Positions 1 through 4,960 of a stretch of DNA of 7,192 nt are shown piece by piece. This DNA is from Nitrosopumilales archaeon. Lineage in GTDB: Archaea; Thermoproteota; Nitrososphaeria; Nitrososphaerales; Nitrososphaeraceae. A program made the position numbers and the translations under genes. Position 1 is the first letter of the stretch, and every line of letters begins with the position of its first letter. The stretch is taken from the NCBI GenBank assembly GCA_009665115.1, contig WJXE01000092.1, positions 1 to 7,192 on the forward strand, written 5' to 3'. Below the pieces are notes generated by a model. That model had not been told where the DNA came from. It was given only the letters and a program-made list of their open reading frames with translations, and made no database searches.

Positions 1-134
1 AAAAAAAAATTATCGTTGTAAGACGTAACTGTGTGCTTGACTATCAATATATGCCTCAAGGGGGGAACATATTCATCAGCTATGCTCTCCACCTGATTGC
101 CAATCTTTGAAGAGATTTTTCCGACTATTGTCAA
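1..134 (-). CDS. Possible 5' part of an unknown gene running off the left edge
   Basis: Read on the minus strand from a TTG at 134-132, a frame stays open for about 44 codons to the window edge; the next in-frame stop upstream is a TGA just before it. The translation begins LTIVGKISSKIGNQ and has an ordinary protein-like mix of residues, but I recognise no family and see no Shine-Dalgarno site or TATA box. The last bases in the window are nine T's on this strand, which would encode Phe residues if coding, or act as an oligo-T terminator if not. The frame points away from the gene at 205, so the palindrome at 139-156 would sit between two divergent genes. It may equally be a chance open frame. 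Confidence 0.25.
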   Translation of the reverse strand, partial: MTIVGKISSKIGNQVESIADEYVPPLRHILIVKHTVTSYNDNFF

Positions 135-138
135 ATAA

Positions 139-156
139 TTAACACTTCAGTGTTAA
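139..156. promoter_or_regulatory. 18-bp palindrome, possible operator
   Basis: TTAACACT-TC-AGTGTTAA is a perfect 8-bp inverted repeat with a 2-base spacer. It lies 20 bases upstream of the TATA box at 176-183, about 50-65 bases before the start of the small zinc-ribbon gene, and 5 bases before the TTG of the possible divergent frame. The size and symmetry fit a dimeric winged-helix regulator site, and the position upstream of TATA would suit an activator. The regulator is not in view. Confidence 0.45.
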
Positions 157-175
157 GACAAAACTCACGGGATAG

Positions 176-183
176 TTTTATAG
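176..183 (+). promoter_or_regulatory. TATA box of the small zinc-ribbon gene
   Basis: TTTTATAG is centred about 25 bases before the ATG at 205, with a purine-rich stretch (CGGGA) just upstream where BRE would lie. This spacing places the transcription start at or next to the ATG, so the mRNA is probably leaderless, in line with the absence of a Shine-Dalgarno site before 205. Confidence 0.55.
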
Positions 184-204
184 TACGGAAGTGCTTATCA
201 TTTA

Positions 205-489
205 ATGTCTTCTGCTGAGACAATTTATCATCCTCTGTCAAAAAATAATATTCTACATGATGATAGGAACAATTCACGGATCAAAAAAATAGATTTCTTA
301 TTATGTAATTCATGCCTTTGGTGTGCATCGTATCTTAACTTAAGATGTAGTTTTATTGTAGTTCAATGTCCTTCATGTAAGGAAAATGCAATAGAATGGA
401 TACCAATTTCTGCAAACGATGCTTACTCATTTGATTATAATCCAGTAACCGGAGTGATTCTTGAATTCTCAAATCGCAATGAAAGCTGA
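205..489 (+). CDS. Small zinc-ribbon-like protein of unknown function
   Basis: A 94-residue protein with no signal peptide or membrane segment, so probably cytoplasmic. Its centre carries CNSCLWC at residues 34-40 (Cys 34, 37, 40), Cys48, and CPSC at 55-58. Two CxxC pairs about 18 residues apart are the usual layout of a zinc ribbon, so it probably binds one Zn2+. The N-terminal 30 residues are polar and likely flexible; the C-terminal part (IEWIPISANDAYSFDY) is more conserved in style. Small proteins of this pattern are, to my recollection, common in Nitrososphaerales, but I know of no assigned function; regulator or nucleic-acid binding would be a guess. The start is supported by a TATA box at leaderless distance. 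It stands alone, with an oligo-T tract about 100 bases past its stop. Confidence 0.75.
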   Translation: MSSAETIYHPLSKNNILHDDRNNSRIKKIDFLLCNSCLWCASYLNLRCSFIVVQCPSCKENAIEWIPISANDAYSFDYNPVTGVILEFSNRNES

Positions 490-496
490 GGCACAC

Positions 497-616
497 TTAC
501 CGATCCAACGATAAATATTCGACACACAACATGGCTAATTCGTACTCTTCCTGCTTTCTGACCAATGTTCCAAAATCTTGCAGTATTTTTTTTCTTATTA
601 ACTTAGTGTAGAGAAA
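497..616 (-). pseudogene. Possible gene remnant, minus strand, no start codon
   Basis: Between a TAG at 619-617 and a TAA at 499-497, about 39 minus-strand codons are open. The translation, with segments such as KKILQDFGTLVRKQEEYELA and MLCVEYLSLDR, looks like two amphipathic helices. There is no start near its beginning; the only ATG is internal. It may be the tail end of a decayed gene or chance. I recognise no family. Confidence 0.25.
586..593 (+). terminator. Oligo-T terminator candidate (T8)
   Basis: Eight consecutive T's on the plus strand, about 100 bases after the stop of the small zinc-ribbon gene, with a second short T run just behind. Archaeal RNA polymerase terminates on oligo-T stretches of the non-template strand without needing a hairpin, so this is the best site for ending that transcript. 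No stable hairpin precedes it. Confidence 0.4.
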
Positions 617-781
617 CTAGCTGAAGTATGTGGAATTAAAATCGGCGGAAAAATAAAAGGTTACGCTCATACAGAACGCGAAGAAGGAACACAACGAACA
701 GAAATGTTAGGAAGAGCCCTAATTCATTATCATTTTACATTATCTAAGTTATTAGATTCACTAATCTGTCGATCCTGCTAA
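602..781 (+). pseudogene. Possible gene remnant, plus strand, start-less frame
   Basis: A 59-codon frame is open from just after a TAA at 599-601 to a TAA at 779-781. It reads VEKLAEVCGIKIGGKIKGYA, then a charged stretch and a more hydrophobic helix (LIHYHFTLSKLLDSLI). No ATG, GTG or TTG lies near its start; the first ATG is about halfway. The composition looks protein-like, but I cannot name a family. Its lack of a start, beside other broken frames, suggests the middle or end of a decayed gene. A chance open frame of this length is possible. Confidence 0.25.
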
Positions 782-810
782 CTTGATTTAGAACAAGATA
801 CCCATGTAAA

Positions 811-978
811 ATGTATGTATCACAACGCGGTTTAGACTGCCAATATCTAGCAAGAGATATCTTGCAATTTAAATCCAAGATAGTGGTAACTAAGATTACC
901 CATGGGATCGAATCAGAAATTGCTTGTAAAGCCAGTAAAAACAACAAGAAAGTTGAAGTTGAAGGATTGGGATCCTGA
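811..978 (+). CDS. 55-codon frame with a weak DUF1059-like start, overlapping ppk2
   Basis: From the ATG at 811 a frame of 55 codons runs to TGA at 976-978, overlapping the first 77 bases of ppk2 in another frame. Its first 33 residues (MYVSQRGLDCQYLAR ... KITHGIESE) resemble the short DUF1059 family, whose pattern is roughly Cys, Gly-x-Asp-Cys, aromatic-x-Ala, then a helix ending in His-Gly. Here the first Cys is Ser, and the acidic Glu-Glu helix start is missing. Past residue 35 it is Lys-rich and probably shadows the ppk2 frame. The ppk2 TATA box and inverted repeat lie inside it, so it may be a DUF1059 remnant whose DNA now serves as promoter rather than a working gene. Confidence 0.25.
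   Translation: MYVSQRGLDCQYLARDILQFKSKIVVTKITHGIESEIACKASKNNKKVEVEGLGS
850..865. promoter_or_regulatory. Inverted repeat next to the ppk2 TATA box
   Basis: GCAAGA-GATA-TCTTGC is a perfect 6-bp inverted repeat with a 4-base spacer, directly abutting the TATA-like sequence that starts at 866. It covers the position of BRE, so a bound protein would block or recruit TFB. It is a candidate operator for the polyphosphate kinase gene. Confidence 0.35.
866..875 (+). promoter_or_regulatory. TATA box of the polyphosphate kinase gene
   Basis: AATTTAAATC is centred about 31 bases before the ATG at 902. A transcription start about 25 bases downstream would leave a leader of only a few bases, and no Shine-Dalgarno sequence is visible before the ATG. 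Confidence 0.5.
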
Positions 979-1717
979 CTATGATGCAGACAAAAGAAAA
1001 GAAGATGTTGAGAGCGAGTTGGCTCATTTTTCTGGTCGAATGTCCGAGTTACAATACAAGCTCTTTGCAGCTAATAGCCGTTCTCTTGTGATTATACTGC
1101 AAGGAGTTGATGCTTCAGGGAAGGATGGAACAATTCGTCACGTAATGGGAGCATTAAACCCTCAAAGTTGCTATGTAAAGTCATTTAAAGTTCCAACTGA
1201 AGAAGATCTTTCGCATGATTATCTCTGGCGTGTTCACATGGCAGTTCCTCCAAAAGGTCAAATAGCAATTTTTAATCGCTCTCATTACGAAGATGTCATT
1301 GAAGTTCGTGTTCGTAATTTAGTTCCAAAGAATGAGTTGACTCCAAGGTATAGACAAATCAACGATTTTGAAAGATACCTATCACAGAATCATGTGACAA
1401 TATTAAAATTCTTTTTGCATATTAGCAAAGATGAGCAGAAAAAAAGAATCAAAGAGAGATTAATGGATCCAACAAAACGCTGGAAGATATCAGAAGGTGA
1501 TCTTCTGGTCAGAAAATATTGGGATAAGTATATGGAATCATACGAACAAGCTCTGAGCAGGTGTAGTACCCACTGGGCACCATGGTATGTTATCCCCGCA
1601 AATTTAAAGTGGTTCCGTAATTGGGCGGTCGCTCAAATTATAGTCAATACATTAGATAGAATGAAATTAAAATATCCACAACCTAGAATAGATGTTTCTA
1701 AATTTGCCATAATATAG
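902..1717 (+). CDS. ppk2: Polyphosphate:nucleotide phosphotransferase, PPK2 family
   Basis: This 271-residue cytoplasmic enzyme transfers phosphate between polyphosphate and nucleotides, linking polyphosphate stores to the NTP or NDP pool. Walker A is GVDASGKD (residues 68-75); the Walker B region is IAIFNRSHYEDV (121-132); the lid, rich in Arg and Lys, includes DPTKRWKISEGD (189-200). The N-terminal KLKLKDWDPDYDADKRKED, the RMSELQYKLFA helix and LNPQSCYVKSFK-PTEEDLSHDYLWR after the P-loop match the single-domain PPK2 group often called class III (about 270-300 residues), which favours phosphorylating AMP or ADP with polyphosphate. The exact nucleotide preference cannot be read from sequence. 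The start at 902 is well placed: family similarity begins within ten residues of it, and a TATA box sits about 31 bases upstream. It appears to be monocistronic, with no ppk1 or ppx nearby. The last residues run into an unexplained island. Confidence 0.93.
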   Translation: MGSNQKLLVKPVKTTRKLKLKDWDPDYDADKRKEDVESELAHFSGRMSELQYKLFAANSRSLVIILQGVDASGKDGTIRHVMGALNPQSCYVKSFKVPTEEDLSHDYLWRVHMAVPPKGQIAIFNRSHYEDVIEVRVRNLVPKNELTPRYRQINDFERYLSQNHVTILKFFLHISKDEQKKRIKERLMDPTKRWKISEGDLLVRKYWDKYMESYEQALSRCSTHWAPWYVIPANLKWFRNWAVAQIIVNTLDRMKLKYPQPRIDVSKFAII

Positions 1718-1974
1718 ATGGTTGGACTACATGGAAATTGCATTCGTAGAAGCCGACGCCGCCATCGAACCACGCGCCAGTAATGCTAACGTCGATACAA
1801 AACCCAATGCCAACCATGCAATCGATTTTAATATTTCCATCCACTCGTTGTATCGGAGTAGTTACTTGAATAACTCCGCTCAATATTCCGTCAAACAAAT
1901 CATAAACTGTTATTATAAATTCAAACTGTCTCCTACTATGATAGAAATAGGAAGCTCCAGACTATAATTCTGAT
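1718..1974. other. Island open on both strands, coding strand unclear
   Basis: Between ppk2 and the next gene lies DNA that is locally richer in G+C (about 1745-1830) and open in both directions. On the minus strand a frame from a possible TTG at 1898 to TAG at 1700-1698 (66 codons, open back to about 1965) gives a Gly- and Val-rich sequence such as IDVSITGAWFDGGVGFYEC, with beta-strand-like alternation; it would overlap the ppk2 end by 20 bases. On the plus strand ATG 1722 to TAA 1965-1967 gives 81 residues rich in Ala and Asn. The codons share boundaries and both show a purine-N-pyrimidine pattern, which is why both are open. Plus-strand Arg codons are CGC and CGG, unlike the AGA/CGT of the neighbours, so the minus reading seems slightly more natural. 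I recognise neither product. Confidence 0.3.
1911..1920 (+). promoter_or_regulatory. Possible TATA box for the DUF6659-like gene
   Basis: TATTATAAAT is a good archaeal TATA match and would start transcription near 1940, giving a leader of about 35 bases before the ATG at 1975. Nothing better lies at leaderless distance. The sequence is nearly symmetric and could also serve the minus strand. Confidence 0.3.
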
Positions 1975-2409
1975 ATGTCTAACAGACAAATATCGGAGGA
2001 TTTCATACTATGTGATATTTGTAATCAAATACTAGAATTAGACCATTCTATCAGGTTCGCAGGTTTTGCCAACAATATGGGTAAGATAATTGCAGCTCAA
2101 TATAGAAATAGATTGGATCCATTATTAACAGTAGATGAATCAGAACTATCTTTTATAGAATCTGTGTTCAGAATGAGTACTAGAAAGGACATGAGATCAA
2201 AACTTGGTAAACCTATCTATTCATGTACACTTTATGAAAAGGTAAAACGAGCAACGATATTATTAGATAATAAAGACCATCCCATTCTCATGGTGTCGTT
2301 CGACAGCGACATTTCAGGTTTTGATCATGACTCTATAATCATGAATGGAATATTGCCATTAACAACGTTCTTCTTATCATCCAGCGGAGCCATTTCGCGT
2401 AATAGGTAA
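1975..2409 (+). CDS. DUF6659-like protein of unknown function
   Basis: A 144-residue soluble protein without signal peptide or membrane segment. The N-terminus has CDICNQILELDHSIRFAGFA (residues 13-32), then a helix-strand pattern (MGKIIAAQYRNRLDPLLTVDE, a helical FIESVFRMSTRKDMR segment, then YEKVKRATILLDN and HPILMVSFDSD strands). This resembles what I recall of DUF6659, a family frequent in Thaumarchaeota, with a fold reminiscent of Roadblock/profilin-like sensor or scaffold domains; the match is from memory and untested. The CxxC at 13-16 has no second pair, so a zinc site is unlikely within one chain. The last 20 residues are Ser-rich and may be disordered. It converges with the helicase gene, leaving 177 bases between them. 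No partner gene suggests a role. Confidence 0.65.
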   Translation: MSNRQISEDFILCDICNQILELDHSIRFAGFANNMGKIIAAQYRNRLDPLLTVDESELSFIESVFRMSTRKDMRSKLGKPIYSCTLYEKVKRATILLDNKDHPILMVSFDSDISGFDHDSIIMNGILPLTTFFLSSSGAISRNR

Positions 2410-2433
2410 GAGTACTCGTAGAAGAGGCAAGCT

Positions 2434-2467
2434 AGAGATAGGTTCACGTACTATGCGAACTATCTCT
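2434..2467. terminator. Long hairpin between convergent genes
   Basis: AGAGATAGGTTC (2434-2445) pairs with GAACTATCTCT (2457-2467) through 11 base pairs with one bulged G, closing an 11-base loop. It begins 25 bases after the DUF6659-like stop. No T-run follows on the plus strand, so it is more likely to stabilise or mark the 3' end of that transcript than to terminate it alone. The rest of 2410-2586 shows no gene; a T5 on the minus strand (2538-2534) could end helicase transcripts. Confidence 0.4.
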
Positions 2468-2586
2468 GTGAGAAGGAAAATAAAGTACTGGGTAAGTAAG
2501 CTGCCATACAACTTATCTTAAGCCTATCAACTACAAAAATTGTACCGGACATGCTAGAAAGTTGTTGTTCATTACATAATTATTTA

Positions 2587-4023
2587 TCATGAGGAGCTGT
2601 TGTCATGCTCCTCTACTTTGTTTAGAGCCTTTTTTCTTTTTGTACTCGTTCCAATCTCTCGTGTGCCTAAAGATATTATCTCAATCAGTTTGGCTTTCTT
2701 ATTTGAGTCTGGTTTAGGTCTAAGTAGTCTTCCCAGTCTCTGAATAAATTCCCTACTGCTCCCAGTTCCGCTGACAATTATACCCAATTCTGCATCTGGA
2801 ACGTCAACGCCTTCATCTAACACTTTGGATGTTACTAATGCATTGTATCTTCCTTCTCTGAAACCGTTTAAGGCATCCTGCCTCTCTCCCTTGCCGGATT
2901 TATGAGTTATAAATGGTATCAGAAATCTATCAGAGATATCAAATACTAATTTGTTATGCTGAGTAAATATTATTGTCTTCAGACCTTTGTTTTCTGAAAG
3001 GATTTTCCTTAATTCTTCTATTTTAGATCTGCTATTTAGCGCAATGTACATAGCTTTATTTCTTGCAAGAATTGCCTCTCTTGCAGTAGCGTTTCTTCCA
3101 GACATCATTATCAATCTCCTGAAGGCTCCGGTGTAATTCATTCTCACTCCTAGCTTCTTCAGAGCTACTTGATACACACCAAAGTTTTTTTTGTATTCCT
3201 GAACCTCTTCTGGCAACATCTCTACTTGCCTCCTTTCTATTTCATAAGAAGCAAGGTGTTTGTCTCTCGCAAGATCGCCAGCATGGACACGAAATACTAT
3301 ACCCCCACCAACCAATCTTGGAAAATCTTTATCCAAATTATCTTCTCTTTCAATTGTAGCGGTTAATCCCAATCTAAAAGGAGAGGCAAACCGTTCCGCT
3401 ATTGACCTATAACCGGGTGCAGCCAGATGGTGTAATTCATCAAAAATAATCAAGGAAAATTTGTTACCAAGACTTGATGCTCTTAAATATGCTGAATCGT
3501 ATGTGGTCACCGTTATTGCTTGAATATCATCTGATCCTCCACCCAAATTTCCAATCCGTATGTAAGGAAAATACTTTGAAAGAACAGAGGTCCATTGATC
3601 CATAAGATCAATTGTTGGCACTATTACTATAGAGGCAGAGTTTACCATTTCTATTGCTTTCACACCAATGACAGTCTTCCCTGCGCCTGTTGGTAATACT
3701 ACACTTCCTCTCTTAGCTGCTTTAGACCAGTTATCAAGCGCCTTCTTTTGATAGTCTCTTAAAGATATACGCTGAGAATTAGTTTCATCTAGTGAAATAT
3801 TTGGAGATGGAATGAGATCTAAAACTTTATTATCATCATATTCTATATTGCTTCGTTTCAGATACTCTATAATATTTTGGTAATCTAAACCCTCTGCCCT
3901 CAATGAATGTGTTCTCGGATCAAGTGAGGCAAAAGGTATGTGAACGTTGCCTGTTATCAGAATGGTACCATTGTCATATCTTAACGCGACTTTGAGCACG
4001 ATAATACGTAGTGGAGTTGCCAC
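2587..4023 (-). CDS. xpb: XPB-like DNA helicase (superfamily 2)
   Basis: A 478-residue ATP-dependent DNA helicase or translocase of the archaeal XPB/Rad25 type, expected to act in DNA repair and possibly at promoters. The N-terminal region (about 12-75) is a damage-recognition-like domain. Then come LRDYQKKAL (88-96), Walker A PTGAGKT (111-117), the DExH box DELH (195-198), TAT (221-223) directly followed by RED (226-228), the XPB hallmark, a thumb-like insertion with KKNF (about 250-335), motif IV TIIFTQ (350-355), motif V around VTSKVLDEGVDVPDAE (397-412) and motif VI QRLGRLLRPK (428-437). All key residues are present. The annotated start is GTG at 4023; a GTG at 3999, giving MLKVALRYDNG, is a serious alternative because TTTACATA lies at leaderless distance before it. 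In many archaea xpb sits beside the nuclease gene bax1; none is here. The basic, Ser-rich tail is encoded by DNA that holds a hairpin. Confidence 0.9.
   Translation of the reverse strand: MATPLRIIVLKVALRYDNGTILITGNVHIPFASLDPRTHSLRAEGLDYQNIIEYLKRSNIEYDDNKVLDLIPSPNISLDETNSQRISLRDYQKKALDNWSKAAKRGSVVLPTGAGKTVIGVKAIEMVNSASIVIVPTIDLMDQWTSVLSKYFPYIRIGNLGGGSDDIQAITVTTYDSAYLRASSLGNKFSLIIFDELHHLAAPGYRSIAERFASPFRLGLTATIEREDNLDKDFPRLVGGGIVFRVHAGDLARDKHLASYEIERRQVEMLPEEVQEYKKNFGVYQVALKKLGVRMNYTGAFRRLIMMSGRNATAREAILARNKAMYIALNSRSKIEELRKILSENKGLKTIIFTQHNKLVFDISDRFLIPFITHKSGKGERQDALNGFREGRYNALVTSKVLDEGVDVPDAELGIIVSGTGSSREFIQRLGRLLRPKPDSNKKAKLIEIISLGTREIGTSTKRKKALNKVEEHDNSSS
2591..2641 (+). terminator. Hairpin plus T-tract inside the helicase 3' end
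   Basis: GAGGAGC (2591-2597) and GCTCCTC (2607-2613) form a perfect 7-bp GC-rich stem with a 9-base loop. On the plus strand it is followed by a T-rich run, T6-C-T5, near 2629-2641. This would stop plus-strand transcripts reading through from the DUF6659-like gene before they run antisense through the helicase gene. The T's also encode the Lys-rich C-terminal tail of the helicase on the other strand, so selection for the terminator is not certain. Confidence 0.4.
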
Positions 4024-4077
4024 TATGTAAAGGGATATCGACTAGTCCGCCATGTGATCGAAGATACTTCATTATTT

Positions 4078-4087
4078 CTTATATTCT
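4078..4087 (-). promoter_or_regulatory. xpb: Possible TATA box of the helicase gene
   Basis: On the minus strand AGAATATAAG gives a TATA-like core; transcription would begin near 4055, some 30 bases before the GTG at 4023. A second candidate, TTTACATA at about 4031-4024, overlaps that region and would give a leaderless start at the GTG at 3999. The sequence does not decide between them. Confidence 0.3.
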
Positions 4088-4122
4088 GATATTTTCATGA
4101 CCCAGGAAGTCATTTACCTCTG

Positions 4123-4140
4123 TAGCTCAAAAAAGAGCTA
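4123..4140. repeat. Perfect hairpin TAGCTC-A6-GAGCTA
   Basis: A 6-bp stem around a loop of six A's (six T's on the minus strand). It is the first of three hairpins in the gap between the helicase and the membrane-protein gene. On the minus strand the T6 loop could act as an oligo-T stop for transcripts from the right, just ahead of the helicase promoter. Confidence 0.4.
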
Positions 4141-4180
4141 TCAAATTATTTTGAGGCAACTTTTTCCCATAGCAAATTCG

Positions 4181-4202
4181 AACACCTCATAATTAGAGTG
4201 TT
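4181..4202. repeat. Imperfect hairpin in the same gap
   Basis: AACACCTC (4181-4188) pairs with GAGTGTT (4196-4202) with one bulged C and a 7-base loop. It overlaps the stop codon of the possible 34-codon gene on the minus strand. Confidence 0.3.
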
Positions 4203-4297
4203 GATCCTCGGCTTGGCTTCATCAAGTAGATGGGTTCAGATACTTGATTTTGGTATAGGTGCATAGAGATTTCATCAAAATAATAATCATCTGCCAT
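4193..4297 (-). CDS. Possible 34-residue acidic, Tyr-rich peptide gene
   Basis: The minus-strand frame runs from ATG at 4297 to TAA at 4195-4193. It opens MADDYYFDEISMHLYQNQ and ends in a short basic stretch (MKPSRGSTL). No family is recognisable and there is no signal or membrane segment. Support comes from its promoter: TGTATAGG at 4328-4321 is about 27 bases before the ATG, the distance seen in leaderless archaeal genes. Against it are its shortness and the two inverted repeats inside or at its end, which suggest structured RNA instead. It lies 43 bases after the stop of the membrane-protein gene on the same strand. Confidence 0.3.
   Translation of the reverse strand: MADDYYFDEISMHLYQNQVSEPIYLMKPSRGSTL
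4221..4248. repeat. Perfect 8-bp inverted repeat
   Basis: ATCAAGTA (4221-4228) and TACTTGAT (4241-4248) form a perfect stem with a 12-base loop. On the plus strand a T4 begins at the last stem base. It is the third hairpin in this gap and could be part of a structured RNA or a weak terminator. Confidence 0.4.
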
Positions 4298-4320
4298 ATT
4301 GTTACTAGGTAATTACTGTC

Positions 4321-4328
4321 CTATACAC
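4321..4328 (-). promoter_or_regulatory. TATA-like box before the 34-codon frame
   Basis: TGTATAGG on the minus strand, centred 27 bases before the ATG at 4297. Between them lie two small palindromes (TTAC-TAG-GTAA at 4302-4312 and GTAATTAC at 4309-4316), near the expected transcription start. Confidence 0.3.
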
Positions 4329-4340
4329 TAATTAAAATGT

Positions 4341-4766
4341 CTATGGATTGACCCTGTAAACTGAATAAATTTTCTCGCCGTTCTTATTATTCAATCCAAG
4401 TTGAAAATCATTTTTTGTGTACTGGTATATGTTGGCAGTAACAGGACCAAATATCGCTTGTGCAGACAACGGGACATCATTGCTTTTGTATCCGTTAACT
4501 GCAAGATCTACAGTAGACTTTAACTCCTCCGGTAGACCAAATTTCCAATAGTGGTCTTGGCATTTGACATTTATATAATTTTCAGTAAATAGTGAAATAC
4601 AATCATTATAGCTAGCTAATGGCTGCCTGTGGATTGAGATCAATGTTTTTGCATTTAATGAATTAATTATAATTAGAGTAATAATCCCCATAATTACTGC
4701 TACAGCGCCAAATAGCATCCATGCCTTAGCCGAGTACACCAAAGTGCTTTTAGTACAACTTAGCAC
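4341..4766 (-). CDS. Single-pass membrane protein of unknown function
   Basis: A 141-residue protein with one hydrophobic segment near the N-terminus (about residues 16-37, WMLFGAVAVIMG onward), a short cytoplasmic N-terminus with Lys6 and Lys15, and an outer domain of about 100 residues. The outer part has Cys56 and Cys69, which could form a disulfide, and an alternating C-terminal stretch (ANIYQYTKNDFQLGL, EKIYSVYRV) that looks like beta strands. I recognise no family. The frame can start at GTG 4766, but TTTAATAA at 4774-4767 abuts that codon; used as a TATA box it would start transcription near 4744, favouring TTG 4742 or GTG 4739 and a protein eight or nine residues shorter. It follows the kdp genes on the same strand after about 195 bases, and this own promoter suggests it is not part of that operon. 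Confidence 0.65.
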   Translation of the reverse strand: MLSCTKSTLVYSAKAWMLFGAVAVIMGIITLIIINSLNAKTLISIHRQPLASYNDCISLFTENYINVKCQDHYWKFGLPEELKSTVDLAVNGYKSNDVPLSAQAIFGPVTANIYQYTKNDFQLGLNNKNGEKIYSVYRVNP

Positions 4767-4774
4767 TTATTAAA
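4767..4774 (-). promoter_or_regulatory. TATA-like box abutting the first possible start of the membrane-protein gene
   Basis: TTTAATAA on the minus strand ends right at the GTG at 4766. About 25 bases further on lie TTG 4742-4740 and GTG 4739-4737, both in frame, which suggests the true start is there. Confidence 0.35.
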
Positions 4775-4878
4775 TTGGAGTTTAGATAGTCAGAACATAT
4801 CCCTATCTCTATTTTATTCAAATATTTCTAAAATTATTTATGCTTAGCTATGATCTTGTTTTGAGCGTGAATTACGAC

Positions 4879-4908
4879 AAAATCAATAACAAAGTAGGTT
4901 GATTGATT
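4879..4908 (-). terminator. Weak hairpin terminator candidate after kdp
   Basis: On the minus strand AATCAAT (4908-4902) and ATTGATT (4887-4881) form a perfect 7-bp AT-rich stem with a 14-base loop, ending in TTTT. It lies about 55 bases after the last kdp stop and could end the operon transcript. The rest of 4767-4960 shows no gene. Confidence 0.35.
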
Positions 4909-4960
4909 ATCTATTTTGAACGTAATATTCGGATAATGATTCCCTCCAGCTTCCCGTTTT

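Noticed and set aside
531..611. 26-codon plus-strand frame beginning MANSYSSC
   Set aside because: Contains the T8 tract as Phe codons, has no promoter at a useful distance and no family resemblance.
744..947. 67-codon minus-strand frame over the ppk2 promoter and start
   Set aside because: It starts inside ppk2, ends in non-coding DNA, and shows no family features or promoter; best explained as a shadow.
1855..1879. Apparent inverted repeat CGGAGTAGTTA...TAACTCCG
   Set aside because: Pairs only with a 3-base bulge and is too weak to call as an operator or terminator.
2410..2417. Palindrome GAGTACTC just after the DUF6659-like stop
   Set aside because: Eight-base palindromes occur by chance and no functional context supports it.
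3169..3366. 65-codon plus-strand frame inside the helicase gene
   Set aside because: Lies wholly antisense to a well-supported gene and its composition (Phe-rich start) reflects the complement of Lys codons.
4097..4192. 31-codon plus-strand frame antisense to the helicase upstream gap
   Set aside because: No TATA box at a workable distance, and it runs through the 4123-4140 hairpin; likely chance.
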